Of a DNA stretch of 64,000 nucleotides, positions 52,710 through 61,777 are shown one piece after another; the first letter of the stretch is position 1, and every line of letters starts with the position of its first letter. The stretch is from Fusibacter sp. A1 (GTDB lineage: Bacteria; Bacillota; Clostridia; Peptostreptococcales; Acidaminobacteraceae): assembly GCF_004125825.1 (NCBI RefSeq), contig NZ_QQWI01000001.1, positions 310,001 through 374,000 of the forward strand, written 5' to 3'. Position numbers and translations under genes: made by a program. The notes under the pieces are model-generated. The model was given only the letters and a program-made list of their open reading frames with translations, was not told where the DNA came from and ran no database searches.

Positions 52710-53160
52710 ACTATCTATCCTTTCTATTAAGTCAATTTTAAATCATTGTACTCGATAAAACCACATTGGATTTTTCACTATTTATGTGTATATTCTCTAG
52801 GTTCATTAAATAGAATGCTACAGCTGCACATAATAAAGGTGATATCAACAATGATATACCCTTTATATGTGCAGTCATCAGCACTCCACATGTGTTGTAG
52901 CTAGGTCGCAGATAAACTATGTATCCAATATTGTTACCAAAATTCTATATGATTATCTATTTAATATTCAAGTAAATCTTTTCAATTTGTCATGATGTGA
53001 CTATTTATGGTAGGGTTCACCGTATCTCACTAAACTGCGTTTTTTTTCACTAATTAAAGACCATCAGTATTTTCGATGCAACATACACATATGATTGCTT
53101 TATAATTTATCATAATATTAGCGCTTTATATTGAAAATCATCAGTATTACTGAATTCAAT
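52710..53160. other. Intergenic debris with an rlmD-like tail at 52884-52912
   Basis: The sequence CTCCACATGTGTTGTAGCTA at 52884 matches the 47653 copy with one mismatch over 29 bases. On the minus strand it reads CDLATTHVEC-stop, an RlmD-type C-terminus. Next to it a minus-strand frame of 45 codons (MTAHIKGISLLISPLLCAAV...) looks like a membrane-protein remnant that I cannot assign. No intact gene is seen. Confidence 0.5.
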
Positions 53161-53937
53161 TTACTTAATTGATGCAGTAATCACATATGGTTGCTTTCCC
53201 TCTACACCTATTAGTCTATAGTTTCCATAAGTTTCAATATCTTCAGCCTTCTCAAATCCAAAGTTCCAGCCCAATTCAAAACCAAGTAAAAGTTTTGAAG
53301 ACCAGTCACCAATTTTTTTATACAGACCTTCAGTAAGTTTCTTATCTAATGCATCTGTCACAAGTAGAGAATTAGAAAATCTTTCCGATATTGCACCTAG
53401 AAGCTTTTTCACATCTTCCTCTTCAAAGTACATAAGTAGGCCTTCCATTACAAGTACGAAATTACTATTTCCTTCTTTAGTTACTTCGTCGATCCAATCA
53501 AAATTTAAAACCGATGTTGAAATCATGTTATAGTTTATCTGGTCTCCTAATAACTCTTTCTTCTGATCAATTACCTCAGGAAGATCAAGCTCAATATAAG
53601 TACAATCTCTTCTGTCTAGCCTCCAGTATCTAGTGTCAAAACCGCAGGCAATATTGATGACAGTACAATCTTGATGATTTAATATATAGTCATTTATAAT
53701 ACGATCTATACTACTAACTCGCTTAACAAGTGACTGAGCTTCCTTTTTTGAATATTTACCATACATCTTTTTAATTTTATGAATGGTTTTCTTTTCTGAT
53801 TCAGATGCTAAGTCAGTTAATCTTCTCAGACTCTGAGTAGACATTGGATCATTGAAATCTGACTTAAGGTTCTCTGTTTGTGAAGAACGACATGTCATTG
53901 TTATAATAGCTGTCTTTGAAACATTTGATAAGTTCAT
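53161..53937 (-). CDS. LCM-family class I SAM methyltransferase
   Basis: The ~258-residue protein belongs to the leucine carboxyl methyltransferase-like group (PF04072). VINIACGFDTRYWRLDRRDC near residue 86 is the SAM-binding GxGxDtr motif, YIELDLPEVIDQK the acidic loop and FVLVMEGLLMYFEEEDVKKL near 152 the typical EG-x-LMY block. Members methylate carboxyl groups of small molecules or proteins. ATG 53937 follows GGAGGGAAAG. The substrate is unknown. It lies just outside the innermost rlmD-like tail remnant. Confidence 0.85.
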   Translation of the reverse strand: MNLSNVSKTAIITMTCRSSQTENLKSDFNDPMSTQSLRRLTDLASESEKKTIHKIKKMYGKYSKKEAQSLVKRVSSIDRIINDYILNHQDCTVINIACGFDTRYWRLDRRDCTYIELDLPEVIDQKKELLGDQINYNMISTSVLNFDWIDEVTKEGNSNFVLVMEGLLMYFEEEDVKKLLGAISERFSNSLLVTDALDKKLTEGLYKKIGDWSSKLLLGFELGWNFGFEKAEDIETYGNYRLIGVEGKQPYVITASIK

Positions 53938-54189
53938 TTTTACTTTCCCTCCAATAACTATTTTGCTAGGCAACTCGGATTATTTCCAAATGTCTAATTA
54001 ACTCATTTCGACTTATATATATCATTTTAACACAACATTTCATTCGAGATAAATACACATTGATAAGAACAAAAAACCGCAGTCACCTATGATACGGTTC
54101 ATTCTAGATGATCCTAAACAAATTGTGACATAAAACAAAAACAATAATGTCTACTCCCACACAAATGATCGAATCTCATTCCAAGAAAA

Positions 54190-54217
54190 AAGTTTTGAGA
54201 AATTAATCTCAAAACTT
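54190..54217 (-). terminator. rlmD terminator
   Basis: AAGTTTTGAGA and TCTCAAAACTT pair perfectly (11 bp, 6-base loop) and are followed on the minus strand by TTTTTTC. It lies 22 bases past the rlmD stop. Confidence 0.75.
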
Positions 54218-54238
54218 GATTTAATATTTTGTATTTAT

Positions 54239-55591
54239 TTATAATGTTAGTTTAAGCTTCACAACCGTCTCCACATGCATGCTATGCGGGAACATATCAA
54301 CCGGTGTCACTTCTACAAGCTTATACCCGTTTTCTGTAAGGTGCTTGATGTCCCTTGCAAGGGTGCTTGGTTTGCAGGATACGTAGACGATTCGGTCTGG
54401 GTTCATGGTGATGATGGCGTCGAGCACTTCTACTTCGGCGCCTTTTCTTGGTGGGTCTAGTACGACTACGTCGGCTTTTGCGCCTGTTTCAAGCCATTTT
54501 GGCACTTCGATTTCGGCGGGGCCTGCGATGAACTCGACGTTTGTGATCTTGTTATGTTTTGCGTTCTGCCTTGCGTTTTCAACGGCCTGTTCTACGATTT
54601 CGTTGCCGATGACGTGTTTTGCGTTTTTCGCTAGGTTCAGGCTGATGGTTCCAGCGCCTGAATAGATGTCCCAGACGATCTCGTTGCCTGTAAGCGCAGC
54701 GTACTCGATCGCTTTGTCGTAGAGCGCGACGGTCTGTTCAGGGTTGATTTGGAAGAAGGACGGCATGGCGAGTTCGAATTCGAGCTCGTTGATGGCGTCG
54801 ACTACGGTTTCCTTACCGTATACTTTTACAAATTCCGGTCCCATGATGGTGTTTCCGCGTCTTGTCTGTTTGTTCTTCATGATGCTGACTATCGACGGGT
54901 AGGCGTCTGTCAGGCTGGCTGTCAGCTCGTCCTGGTAGGGTAGCGCGTCGCCGTTTAAGATAAAGCCGACCATGTGATCGCCCTTGATGGTGGATCTGAT
55001 GAAGACGTGTCTTAAAAGTCCCCTATGTGTCTTTTCGTTATAGACGGTGATCTGATGGTCGTTGGCCCATTTTTTGATGATCTCGAGTATTCCGGCGTTG
55101 TCCTTGTGCTGGATCATGCACTCTTCGATGGGCACTAGGGTATGTGTGCCCGCTTTGTAGAATCCAAACACCACTTGACCCCTGATGTTGTCCGCAGGGT
55201 AAAGCGCCTTATTTCTATAATGATACGGGAATGTCATTCCTATGATGTCTTTTAAGATGAAGTCGTTTTGTCCACCGATTCTTTCGATCGCGTTCTTGAC
55301 CAGTTCTTGCTTTCTTACCAGCTGTTCGTCATAATCGAGGTGTTGTACCGAACAACCGCCACAGCTGTAGGCGTGCGGGCAAGGTGGGTTGATTCTGTGC
55401 TCTGAGGGCACAAGTACTTTTACTATTTTTGCCATCATGAAGTTCTTTTTGACTTTCATGATCTGCGCGTTTACGGTGTCGCCGACGATTGCGCCTTGTA
55501 CAAATACGACACGGTTGTCGATTCGTCCTATTCCTGCTCCGTCTTCTGACATGTCTGTGATGTTGATTTCGATAATGCTTTTAAGTTGCAT
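54239..55591 (-). CDS. rlmD: 23S rRNA (uracil-5-)-methyltransferase RlmD/RumA type
   Basis: The 450-residue protein begins with a TRAM domain (IIEINITDMSEDGAGIGRID to residue 58). An iron-sulphur site CPHAYSCGGC near 71-80 follows, then the methyltransferase core. DIYSGAGTISLNLAK near 315 binds SAM, VVLDPPRKGAEVEVLDAI near 376 is the catalytic loop and VSCKPSTLARD near 400 has the nucleophilic Cys. The C-terminus is MFPHSMHVETVVKLKLTL. It methylates a uridine of 23S rRNA. RumA-type 3' ends are used as attachment sites by serine-recombinase elements, and the region downstream is full of copies of this tail. The gene uses higher-GC codons than the island beside it. Confidence 0.9.
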   Translation of the reverse strand: MQLKSIIEINITDMSEDGAGIGRIDNRVVFVQGAIVGDTVNAQIMKVKKNFMMAKIVKVLVPSEHRINPPCPHAYSCGGCSVQHLDYDEQLVRKQELVKNAIERIGGQNDFILKDIIGMTFPYHYRNKALYPADNIRGQVVFGFYKAGTHTLVPIEECMIQHKDNAGILEIIKKWANDHQITVYNEKTHRGLLRHVFIRSTIKGDHMVGFILNGDALPYQDELTASLTDAYPSIVSIMKNKQTRRGNTIMGPEFVKVYGKETVVDAINELEFELAMPSFFQINPEQTVALYDKAIEYAALTGNEIVWDIYSGAGTISLNLAKNAKHVIGNEIVEQAVENARQNAKHNKITNVEFIAGPAEIEVPKWLETGAKADVVVLDPPRKGAEVEVLDAIITMNPDRIVYVSCKPSTLARDIKHLTENGYKLVEVTPVDMFPHSMHVETVVKLKLTL

Positions 55592-55801
55592 AGTCCACCT
55601 CTTCTTTATAGTTTACTACCATACATTATCAGAGAATCTGATAAATGAACAGCTTTTATGAATTATTTTGATGTTTGTGTAGTAAAGACAGAATTTTTTT
55701 TCTATAATATAAGTGTATGACAACTTATTTTAAATCAAGATATACCATATGGTGTAAATCTGTTAACACATAAAATAGACCACTAATCCGGAGGCTCTTA
55801 A

Positions 55802-57154
55802 ATGAAGCGCATTATGACCCTGTTAATTTATGTACTACTAATCTATACGGTTTATGTCATCCCGATAAATACCACCGCTTTTGAAATTGACTTCAGTTCC
55901 ATATTCGCACCCGACGAAACAGCAGAAGAGATTGCGGAAGATCCTATCCATTATTCGATGACGCCTCTGACGACCGACGATTATTTCATCGCTCCAAACG
56001 AGTACGCTTTCGCAGTCGACACAAACCGACCTATCGGCGATACCGAACTTTCAGATTTGGCGATCGAGCTGGTTGTACAAGGCGCTTCTGGCATGAATAA
56101 GAGCTATGGCACATCTGAACTGACCATCACACATACAAAAAAAGATACCCGATACGTGATCACCGTTGCGATTGATCAGAGTTCGTTGAGTCTCGGTCAT
56201 GAGAACTATATGCTCACGATTACTGCAAGCATTTCTGACCAAGTTCTCAAAAATGAGTTCAGCACCTTCTACCCGGACGACATGCTAAAGCCAAACGGAC
56301 TGTCTGCCGACCAGGTTACAACTGAACTTGCACCTTTTTATTACCCGGATGAAAACAATTTATTCAATATACCGGTCTACACCAAAATGGAAAGCGGAAG
56401 CAACTATTTTAGAAGGATCCTGAACACGCTCTATGTGGCACCTTCCCTTCCGGGCATCAGCAACGAGAGCGCTTTTCCTTACAGCAATTACGTCTGGTAT
56501 TCTGCAGGGCTTTTAGAACTGAAGTTTAGCGAGAGCTCACTTGAGAACTATACAACACAAGAAGCAGCCAAACTTTCACTAAGCACCCTTATTAAGACGT
56601 TGGAAAGCTCTTCTCGCGATACGATTGTGAACAAGGTGCGTATGCTCGTCAACGGTTCTCAAAATTCGCAGGCGTTTGGCGGACTTGATCTGACCACAGA
56701 GTTTGTCGTAAACCGGGAACCAAAGGTCTATCTGCCACTTCTTAGTCATGACAGCACGATCTGGCTGCCGTTTGACATCGCCTCTGATGATGATATTTAC
56801 GAAACCGCAAACAGAATCATCAGTGCCTACAAATCGCCTACAAGCTACACTGAAGATGAACGTATCACTACGCTGATCCCTGATTCTCTGAACCTTGTAG
56901 ACGCCCAGCTGGTCAGCGAAACGCTTCAACTCAAGTTCAGTGCTAACATCAGGTCGATGTTCGGCGACCGCAGAGACTATGTGAACACCTTGCTCGAAGG
57001 CTTGAGCCTTTCGATGACTAGCATTCCTTATGTGGAACAGATCGAATTCTATGTCGGCACAGAAAGACTTTCCTCGCTCGGTCCGATCAATTTTGAAGTA
57101 CCGCTCACAAGACCGGATTACTTCAATGTGGATCCCAAGTACGTGATCGAATAA
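55802..57154 (+). CDS. Secreted or anchored GerMN-domain protein
   Basis: The 450-residue protein has an N-terminal signal or anchor (MKRIMTLLIYVLLIYTVYV). A ~170-residue beta-rich region follows, then at least one GerMN domain. The GerMN blocks are YYPDENNLFNIPVYTK near residue 178, FRRILNTLYVAPS, LLELKFSESSLENYTTQEAA near 240, LSLSTLIKTLES and VNKVRMLVNG near 280. A second similar unit (SLNLVDAQLVSETLQLKFSA near 360) follows. GerMN domains occur in the sporulation and germination protein GerM and in cell-wall-linked proteins. GGAGG precedes ATG. The role here is unknown. Confidence 0.7.
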   Translation: MKRIMTLLIYVLLIYTVYVIPINTTAFEIDFSSIFAPDETAEEIAEDPIHYSMTPLTTDDYFIAPNEYAFAVDTNRPIGDTELSDLAIELVVQGASGMNKSYGTSELTITHTKKDTRYVITVAIDQSSLSLGHENYMLTITASISDQVLKNEFSTFYPDDMLKPNGLSADQVTTELAPFYYPDENNLFNIPVYTKMESGSNYFRRILNTLYVAPSLPGISNESAFPYSNYVWYSAGLLELKFSESSLENYTTQEAAKLSLSTLIKTLESSSRDTIVNKVRMLVNGSQNSQAFGGLDLTTEFVVNREPKVYLPLLSHDSTIWLPFDIASDDDIYETANRIISAYKSPTSYTEDERITTLIPDSLNLVDAQLVSETLQLKFSANIRSMFGDRRDYVNTLLEGLSLSMTSIPYVEQIEFYVGTERLSSLGPINFEVPLTRPDYFNVDPKYVIE

Positions 57155-57167
57155 GCTACTTAAAACA

Positions 57168-57208
57168 AAAACCGTAATTGAGAAGTTGAACTTCTCAATT
57201 ACGGTTTT
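57168..57208. terminator. Bidirectional terminator
   Basis: AAAACCGTAATTGAGAAGTT and AACTTCTCAATTACGGTTTT are perfectly complementary with almost no loop. A-run and T-run ends serve both the plus-strand GerMN gene and the minus-strand aldo/keto reductase gene, which ends at 57211. Confidence 0.85.
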
Positions 57209-57210
57209 AT

Positions 57211-58221
57211 TTATTTTCCGAATCGTGCCGCGACTTCCTCGAGCATAGAACGGATCTCCAGGTCGTAAGGACACTTGGGCTCGCAGGCTCCGCATTTTGT
57301 ACAGCTTCCCGCCGTGACAGGTAGCGCCATGTATCTGCTTATCGCCCAATCTTTAAGGTCATACCTTGTCAGATAGGCGTCCAGCGAGAACATGCTTGGT
57401 ATGTCGATTCCCTCAGGACATGGTCCGCAGTATCCGCATCGTCTGCAGAAGTTGTTGCCCATCTTCACTCTGAAACTGTCGATGAACTCTATCTGTTCAG
57501 CTGTCAGCGGTCTGATGTCCTTACCTGCTGCGGCATTCTGTATGACCTGCTCCTTGCTTTCCATGCCAGGTATGGTGACTGTGATGTGGTCGTTGTTTAG
57601 GATGAACTGAAGCGACAGATTGACATTCTCGATCGCTCCGCCCGCAAGCGGCTTCATGACGAGTATGCCTATTCCAAGTTCGTGAGCTCTTTTGAAAAGG
57701 TCGAGTCCCTGGATCTCTACAAAGTTATACGGAAACTGGATGGTTTCCCATAAGCCCGATTCGATGGCTTTGAGCAATACGTCCTTGTTGTGGGCCGTGG
57801 CTCCGATGTGTCCGATTTTACCGGCTTTTTTCGCTTCTAAGAGGGCTTCATAGGCTCCGCCTTCTCCTGTGATCATGCTCAGTTGCTCCAGATCTTTGAT
57901 GAAGTGGCACTGGTAGACATCGATATAGTCGGTTTGAAATGCCTTTAGGCTCTTTTCGATTTCTTCTGCCATGGCCTCTTTTGTTTTTGCTGGTGATTTT
58001 GTCGCAAGATAGAACTGATCCCTTCTGCCTATAAGGGCATTGCCCAGCAGCTCTTCAGAGGCGCCGTATCCCCTTGCAGAGTCGATGAAGTTGACGCCTT
58101 GTTTGACGCATTCGTCGATGACCTCGTTTGCTATGTCCTGGTTGAAGCGCTGTATGGGAATACCGCCAAGGCCGATGACGCTGACTTCTAGGCCGGTGTT
58201 TCCTAGATTTCTTTTTTGCAT
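57211..58221 (-). CDS. Aldo/keto reductase with a C-terminal 4Fe-4S ferredoxin domain
   Basis: The 336-residue protein has an AKR barrel (residues 1-270): RNLGNTGLEVSVIGLGGIP at the start, FIDSARGYGASEELLGNAL near 45 with the catalytic Asp/Tyr, and TKSP and YIDVYQCHFIKD near 110 with the catalytic His. Two cysteine clusters follow, CRRCGYCGPCPEGIDIP near 270 and CTKCGACEPKCPYDLEI near 310, typical of [4Fe-4S] ferredoxin folds. It is a redox enzyme of unknown substrate. ATG 58221 has GGAGGTAAAAAA upstream; the longer frame to 58329 would read through the tandem repeat and is rejected. Confidence 0.88.
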   Translation of the reverse strand: MQKRNLGNTGLEVSVIGLGGIPIQRFNQDIANEVIDECVKQGVNFIDSARGYGASEELLGNALIGRRDQFYLATKSPAKTKEAMAEEIEKSLKAFQTDYIDVYQCHFIKDLEQLSMITGEGGAYEALLEAKKAGKIGHIGATAHNKDVLLKAIESGLWETIQFPYNFVEIQGLDLFKRAHELGIGILVMKPLAGGAIENVNLSLQFILNNDHITVTIPGMESKEQVIQNAAAGKDIRPLTAEQIEFIDSFRVKMGNNFCRRCGYCGPCPEGIDIPSMFSLDAYLTRYDLKDWAISRYMALPVTAGSCTKCGACEPKCPYDLEIRSMLEEVAARFGK

Positions 58222-58244
58222 TTTTTTACCTCCGGTTAGAGAGC

Positions 58245-58352
58245 GGGTAGACATAAAGCCTACCCCTACAAGGTTTTTTTGTGGGTAGACATAAAGCCTA
58301 CCCGTACAGGTTTTTTTGTGGGTAGACATAAAGCCTACCAGTACAGGTTTTT
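58245..58352. repeat. Three tandem GC-rich palindromic repeat units
   Basis: Three ~37-38-bp units begin at 58245, 58283 and 58320, each reading GGGTAGACATAAAGCCTACC plus a TACA(A)GG and a run of T. GGTAG pairs with CTACC inside each unit. The same family as 8845-8916. The last unit touches the stop codon of the thioesterase gene at 58351. Confidence 0.75.
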
Positions 58353-58767
58353 AGATTTGCTTAGTTAGCAGGTTGTAAAATTCGGGATTTTCTTTTTTTA
58401 TGTTCACCGGCTTCATGTCCATGTTGACAAAGGCGTGCGTCGTGCTGCCTTCCACCAACAGGGTTTCCCTGCCGTCGTCTATTCTGATTGCCTGATAGGC
58501 AAGTTTGATCCTTACCCCTTTGTGCGATGCTATCGTGGTTCTGATGATGATCTCATCATCGTATTTTGCGGGCTTTTTAAAGTCGCAGTCGCAGCTTGTC
58601 AGTGGAAGCATGAATCCTTCTTCTTCAAACCTCTTGTAGGAATATCCCAAATCTCTGAAAAAACTGGCTCTGGCAGCCTCAAAGTACCTGAAGTAGTTAC
58701 TGTGATAAACTACACCCATTTGATCCGTCTCTCCGTATCTCACGCGAAGTGTCATGTCATGTGTCAT
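58351..58767 (-). CDS. Acyl-CoA thioesterase, YbgC/FadM-like
   Basis: The 138-residue protein is a single hot-dog (4HBT) domain. LRVRYGETDQMGVVYHSNYF near residue 7 carries the catalytic Asp and the YH-x-NY block, followed by YFEAARASFFRDLGYSYKRF. LVEGSTTHAFVN near 108 is the conserved late motif. It hydrolyses an acyl-CoA; the chain length is not readable. The start follows GGGAGGGTAACTAA. The stop falls within the repeat array downstream. Confidence 0.9.
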   Translation of the reverse strand: MTHDMTLRVRYGETDQMGVVYHSNYFRYFEAARASFFRDLGYSYKRFEEEGFMLPLTSCDCDFKKPAKYDDEIIIRTTIASHKGVRIKLAYQAIRIDDGRETLLVEGSTTHAFVNMDMKPVNIKKENPEFYNLLTKQI

Positions 58768-58855
58768 TTAGTTACCCTCCCACTTGATAGGATAACAGAC
58801 AAAACATGGATTGTGAAGTCCGTATGGATAAAGTGACTCCTGGGCAATAAAAAAA

Positions 58856-58879
58856 GCGACGTGCCTGTTGGCACGTCGC
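58856..58879 (-). terminator. pyk terminator
   Basis: GCGACGTGCC and GGCACGTCGC pair perfectly around TGTT, and a run of seven T follows on the minus strand. It lies 18 bases past the pyk stop. Confidence 0.9.
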
Positions 58880-58896
58880 CTTGTATGAGTTGCTTC

Positions 58897-60651
58897 TTAT
58901 AATACTCTAGTTCTACCTGAGTAGACAATACCTTTATCAGAGTCAAGTGTGATCAATTGACCGTTCTTAAAGATTTGAGTCGCGTTTTGAGCGCCTACGA
59001 TTACTGGAATGCCAAGGCTTAAGCCTACGATCGCAGCGTGAGAAGTGTATCCACCCTCTTCAACGATTAACGCGCCAGCTCTGTTGACAGCTTCCATCAT
59101 GTCTTTGTCAGTAGCGTTTGTGACAAGGATTTGTCCGTCAACAAGGTTTGCAGCTTCAAAAGCTGTCTTAGCCACACAAACTTCAGCAGAAACTACTTTT
59201 TTACCGATGCCAAGACCTTTGATTAGGATTTCGCCGACTAGGTGTACTTTCATAAGGTTTGTAGCACCTGCGATACCTACAGGAACGCCAGCAGTGATTA
59301 CGACCAGGTCGCCTTCAGTGACATATCCAAGTTGTTTGGAAGCGTCTAAAGCACTTTCGAAGATTTCATCTGTCGTACCGTGCTCGCCGATGTTGATCGA
59401 CTTGATACCCCATACTAGTGCAAGTTTTCTTCTAGTTTCTTCGTTCACGCAAGCTGCGATAATCGGAGCTTGTGGTCTGAATTCAGAAATTTTTCTTGCT
59501 GTGAATCCTGTAGCAGTAGCTGTGATGATAGCAGATGCTTCAAGATCTTGAGCTGTAGCTACTGTCGCGTGTGAAACAGCATATGTCACGTCGCAAGCTT
59601 TTTTAGAACCACGAGCTCTTAAAAGTTCTCTGTAGTTAAGTGCGTTTTCAGCAGCCTTAGCGATTGTAGCCATCGTTACAACTGACTCGACAGGGTATTT
59701 ACCAGCAGCTGTCTCACCAGAAAGCATGATCGCGTCTGTACCGTCAAAGATAGCATTCGCTACGTCTGTTGACTCAGCACGAGTAGGTCTTGGGTTTCTG
59801 ATCATTGAATCAAGCATTTGAGTGGCAGTGATTACCGGTTTTCCAGCTTCGTTACATTTTCTGATCATTGTCTTTTGAGCTAAAGGCACTTGCTCAGTCG
59901 GGATCTCAACACCAAGGTCGCCACGAGCTACCATAAGGCCGTCAGATACACGGATGATCTCATCTAGGTTGTCGACACCTTCTTGGTTCTCGATCTTAGA
60001 GATGATATGAATACCGAACGCGTCGTTTCTTTCAAGGATTTCTCTGATTGCAAGTACGTCATCCGCTTTTCTGATGAAAGAAGCAGCGATGAAGTCGATT
60101 CCGTTTGCGATACCGAACTCGATGTCCGCAGTATCCTTTGCAGTAATCGCAGGCAGGTTGATCTTAACGCCAGGAACGTTGACACCTTTGTTGTTTTTAA
60201 CAACGCCGGCGTTGTTTACTCTACATTTGATATCTGTCTTTGTAGGCTCTTCGATAACTTCAAGCTCGATAAGACCGTCATCGATAAGAATTTTGTCACC
60301 GACAACAACATCGTTTGGTAGCTCTGTGTAAGAAACCATACATTTGTCTTGGTCGCCTAGGTAATCCGCAGTTGTAAGTGTGAAGATTTGACCTTCTTTA
60401 AGTTCAACTGCTTCAACACCGAACTTGCCTGTTCTGATTTCCGGACCCTTAGTATCAAGTAAGATCGCCACAGGTTCCCCAAGTTCTTCACGAACTTCTT
60501 TGATCATGTTGATACGAGCTAGATGCTCCGCGTGGTCGCCGTGAGAGAAGTTAAGACGGGCAACGTTAAGACCATTCTTAACAAGTTGTGCGAATACTTC
60601 TTTGTTTTCACTAGCTGGACCAATCGTACATACGATTTTCGTCTTTTTCAT
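58897..60651 (-). CDS. pyk: Pyruvate kinase, long form with C-terminal extension
   Basis: The ~584-residue protein converts PEP and ADP to pyruvate and ATP. MKKTKIVCTIGPASENKE starts the barrel, LLDTKGPEIRTGKFG near residue 63, ISKIENQEGVDNLDEI near 214 and GLMVARGDLGVEIPTEQVPL near 234 follow, and MLDSMIRNPRPTRAE near 277 ends the active site. The C-terminal ~110 residues form a PEP-utiliser-like domain with GALIVEEGGYTSHAAIVGLS, the extra C-terminal sequence of Bacillus and clostridial enzymes. ATG 60651 has GGAGG eight bases upstream. It lies downstream of pfkA, as in many clostridia. Confidence 0.97.
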   Translation of the reverse strand: MKKTKIVCTIGPASENKEVFAQLVKNGLNVARLNFSHGDHAEHLARINMIKEVREELGEPVAILLDTKGPEIRTGKFGVEAVELKEGQIFTLTTADYLGDQDKCMVSYTELPNDVVVGDKILIDDGLIELEVIEEPTKTDIKCRVNNAGVVKNNKGVNVPGVKINLPAITAKDTADIEFGIANGIDFIAASFIRKADDVLAIREILERNDAFGIHIISKIENQEGVDNLDEIIRVSDGLMVARGDLGVEIPTEQVPLAQKTMIRKCNEAGKPVITATQMLDSMIRNPRPTRAESTDVANAIFDGTDAIMLSGETAAGKYPVESVVTMATIAKAAENALNYRELLRARGSKKACDVTYAVSHATVATAQDLEASAIITATATGFTARKISEFRPQAPIIAACVNEETRRKLALVWGIKSINIGEHGTTDEIFESALDASKQLGYVTEGDLVVITAGVPVGIAGATNLMKVHLVGEILIKGLGIGKKVVSAEVCVAKTAFEAANLVDGQILVTNATDKDMMEAVNRAGALIVEEGGYTSHAAIVGLSLGIPVIVGAQNATQIFKNGQLITLDSDKGIVYSGRTRVL

Positions 60652-60700
60652 GGTGTAGACCTCCAATAAGTCGTGTATCCTTAAGCATTACTTAAGTGAG

Positions 60701-61660
60701 TTAGATTGACAGGATATCTGCCAGTTCATACATTTCCTTATCAATCTCTTTTACCATAGATAAGGCTTCGTCTATGTCGAGATCGAATACTTGCGCACCT
60801 TTGATGCCCACTACCCGTGATGTGCGGCCTTCGAGTAATGTTTTTACTGCGTGATGTCCGAACCTTGACCCTAAGTTTCTGTCAAATGCTGATGGTGTCC
60901 CACCGCGCTGAAGATGTCCCATAATGGTTACGCGTGTGTTTATCCCTACGCGTGATTCGATTTCTTCTGCTATTTCATAAGGCTTTCCAACGCCTTCAGC
61001 GAGTAAAATAATATTATGTACCTTGCCTCTACGTTTACCGTTTAAAAGCTTGATGCATATTTCATCAAGGTCGAAACCTATTTCTGGGACAATTACCGAC
61101 TCGGCGCCTCCAGCAAGTCCCGCGTAGAGCGCGATGTCGCCGCAGTGGCGTCCCATGACCTCCACGATGTTCGCCCGTCCGTGCGCCGAAGTGGTGTCTC
61201 TTAGGTTTCCGATTGCCGATACGACAGTATTAAGAGCGGTATCAAACCCGATCGTGTATTCTGTATAAGCCAGGTCATTGTCGATAGTCGCCGGAATTCC
61301 GACAGTCTTGATGCCTGCGTGCGATAGCCTTTGAGCTCCTCTGAATGATCCGTCGCCACCGATGACCACCAGGCCGTCGATTTTGTACATCTTGAGCACA
61401 TCAAGTCCTCTGTTGAATCCTTCATCTGTTTTGAAGTCAAGGCATCTTGCGGTTTGAAGCTTCGTTCCACCTCGGTGGATGATGTCTCCAACCGATGAGA
61501 CCGTCATATTTTCAATATCCGCATCAAGGAGTCCTTGGTAACCTCGGTGAATTCCACTGACTTCCAGTCCGTTGTAAAGTGCTACTCGAACCACCGCCCT
61601 AAGAGCGGCATTCATACCAGGAGCGTCTCCACCACTGGTCAATACACCAATTCTTTTCAT
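60701..61660 (-). CDS. pfkA: 6-phosphofructokinase
   Basis: The 319-residue ATP-dependent enzyme phosphorylates fructose 6-phosphate. [20 protein letters not shown] at the start binds [18 protein letters not shown] near residue 98 gives the GGDGS motif, [20 protein letters not shown] near 120 has the catalytic Asp, and [20 protein letters not shown] near 163 binds substrate. [15 protein letters not shown] (read here as [20 protein letters not shown]) near 245 is the late signature. It lies between dnaE and pyk in the conserved dnaE-pfkA-pyk order. Confidence 0.97.
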   Translation of the reverse strand: MKRIGVLTSGGDAPGMNAALRAVVRVALYNGLEVSGIHRGYQGLLDADIENMTVSSVGDIIHRGGTKLQTARCLDFKTDEGFNRGLDVLKMYKIDGLVVIGGDGSFRGAQRLSHAGIKTVGIPATIDNDLAYTEYTIGFDTALNTVVSAIGNLRDTTSAHGRANIVEVMGRHCGDIALYAGLAGGAESVIVPEIGFDLDEICIKLLNGKRRGKVHNIILLAEGVGKPYEIAEEIESRVGINTRVTIMGHLQRGGTPSAFDRNLGSRFGHHAVKTLLEGRTSRVVGIKGAQVFDLDIDEALSMVKEIDKEMYELADILSI

Positions 61661-61777
61661 ACATTCACTCCTATTCGCCGAAATCTTCCCATACTAATTG
61701 TAATGAATAAGTTATCAAAAGTAAATTGTAACTTCTCACATTTACCCATGAAAACGTTTGTTATCACTCCATAAGCG

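Noticed and set aside
56051-57349. Long antisense frames opposite the GerMN gene
   Set aside because: They are shadows of a GC-richer gene with good codon use on the plus strand.
57155-58329. A longer start for the aldo/keto reductase at 58329
   Set aside because: The extra codons read through the tandem repeats; ATG 58221 has a proper GGAGG site.
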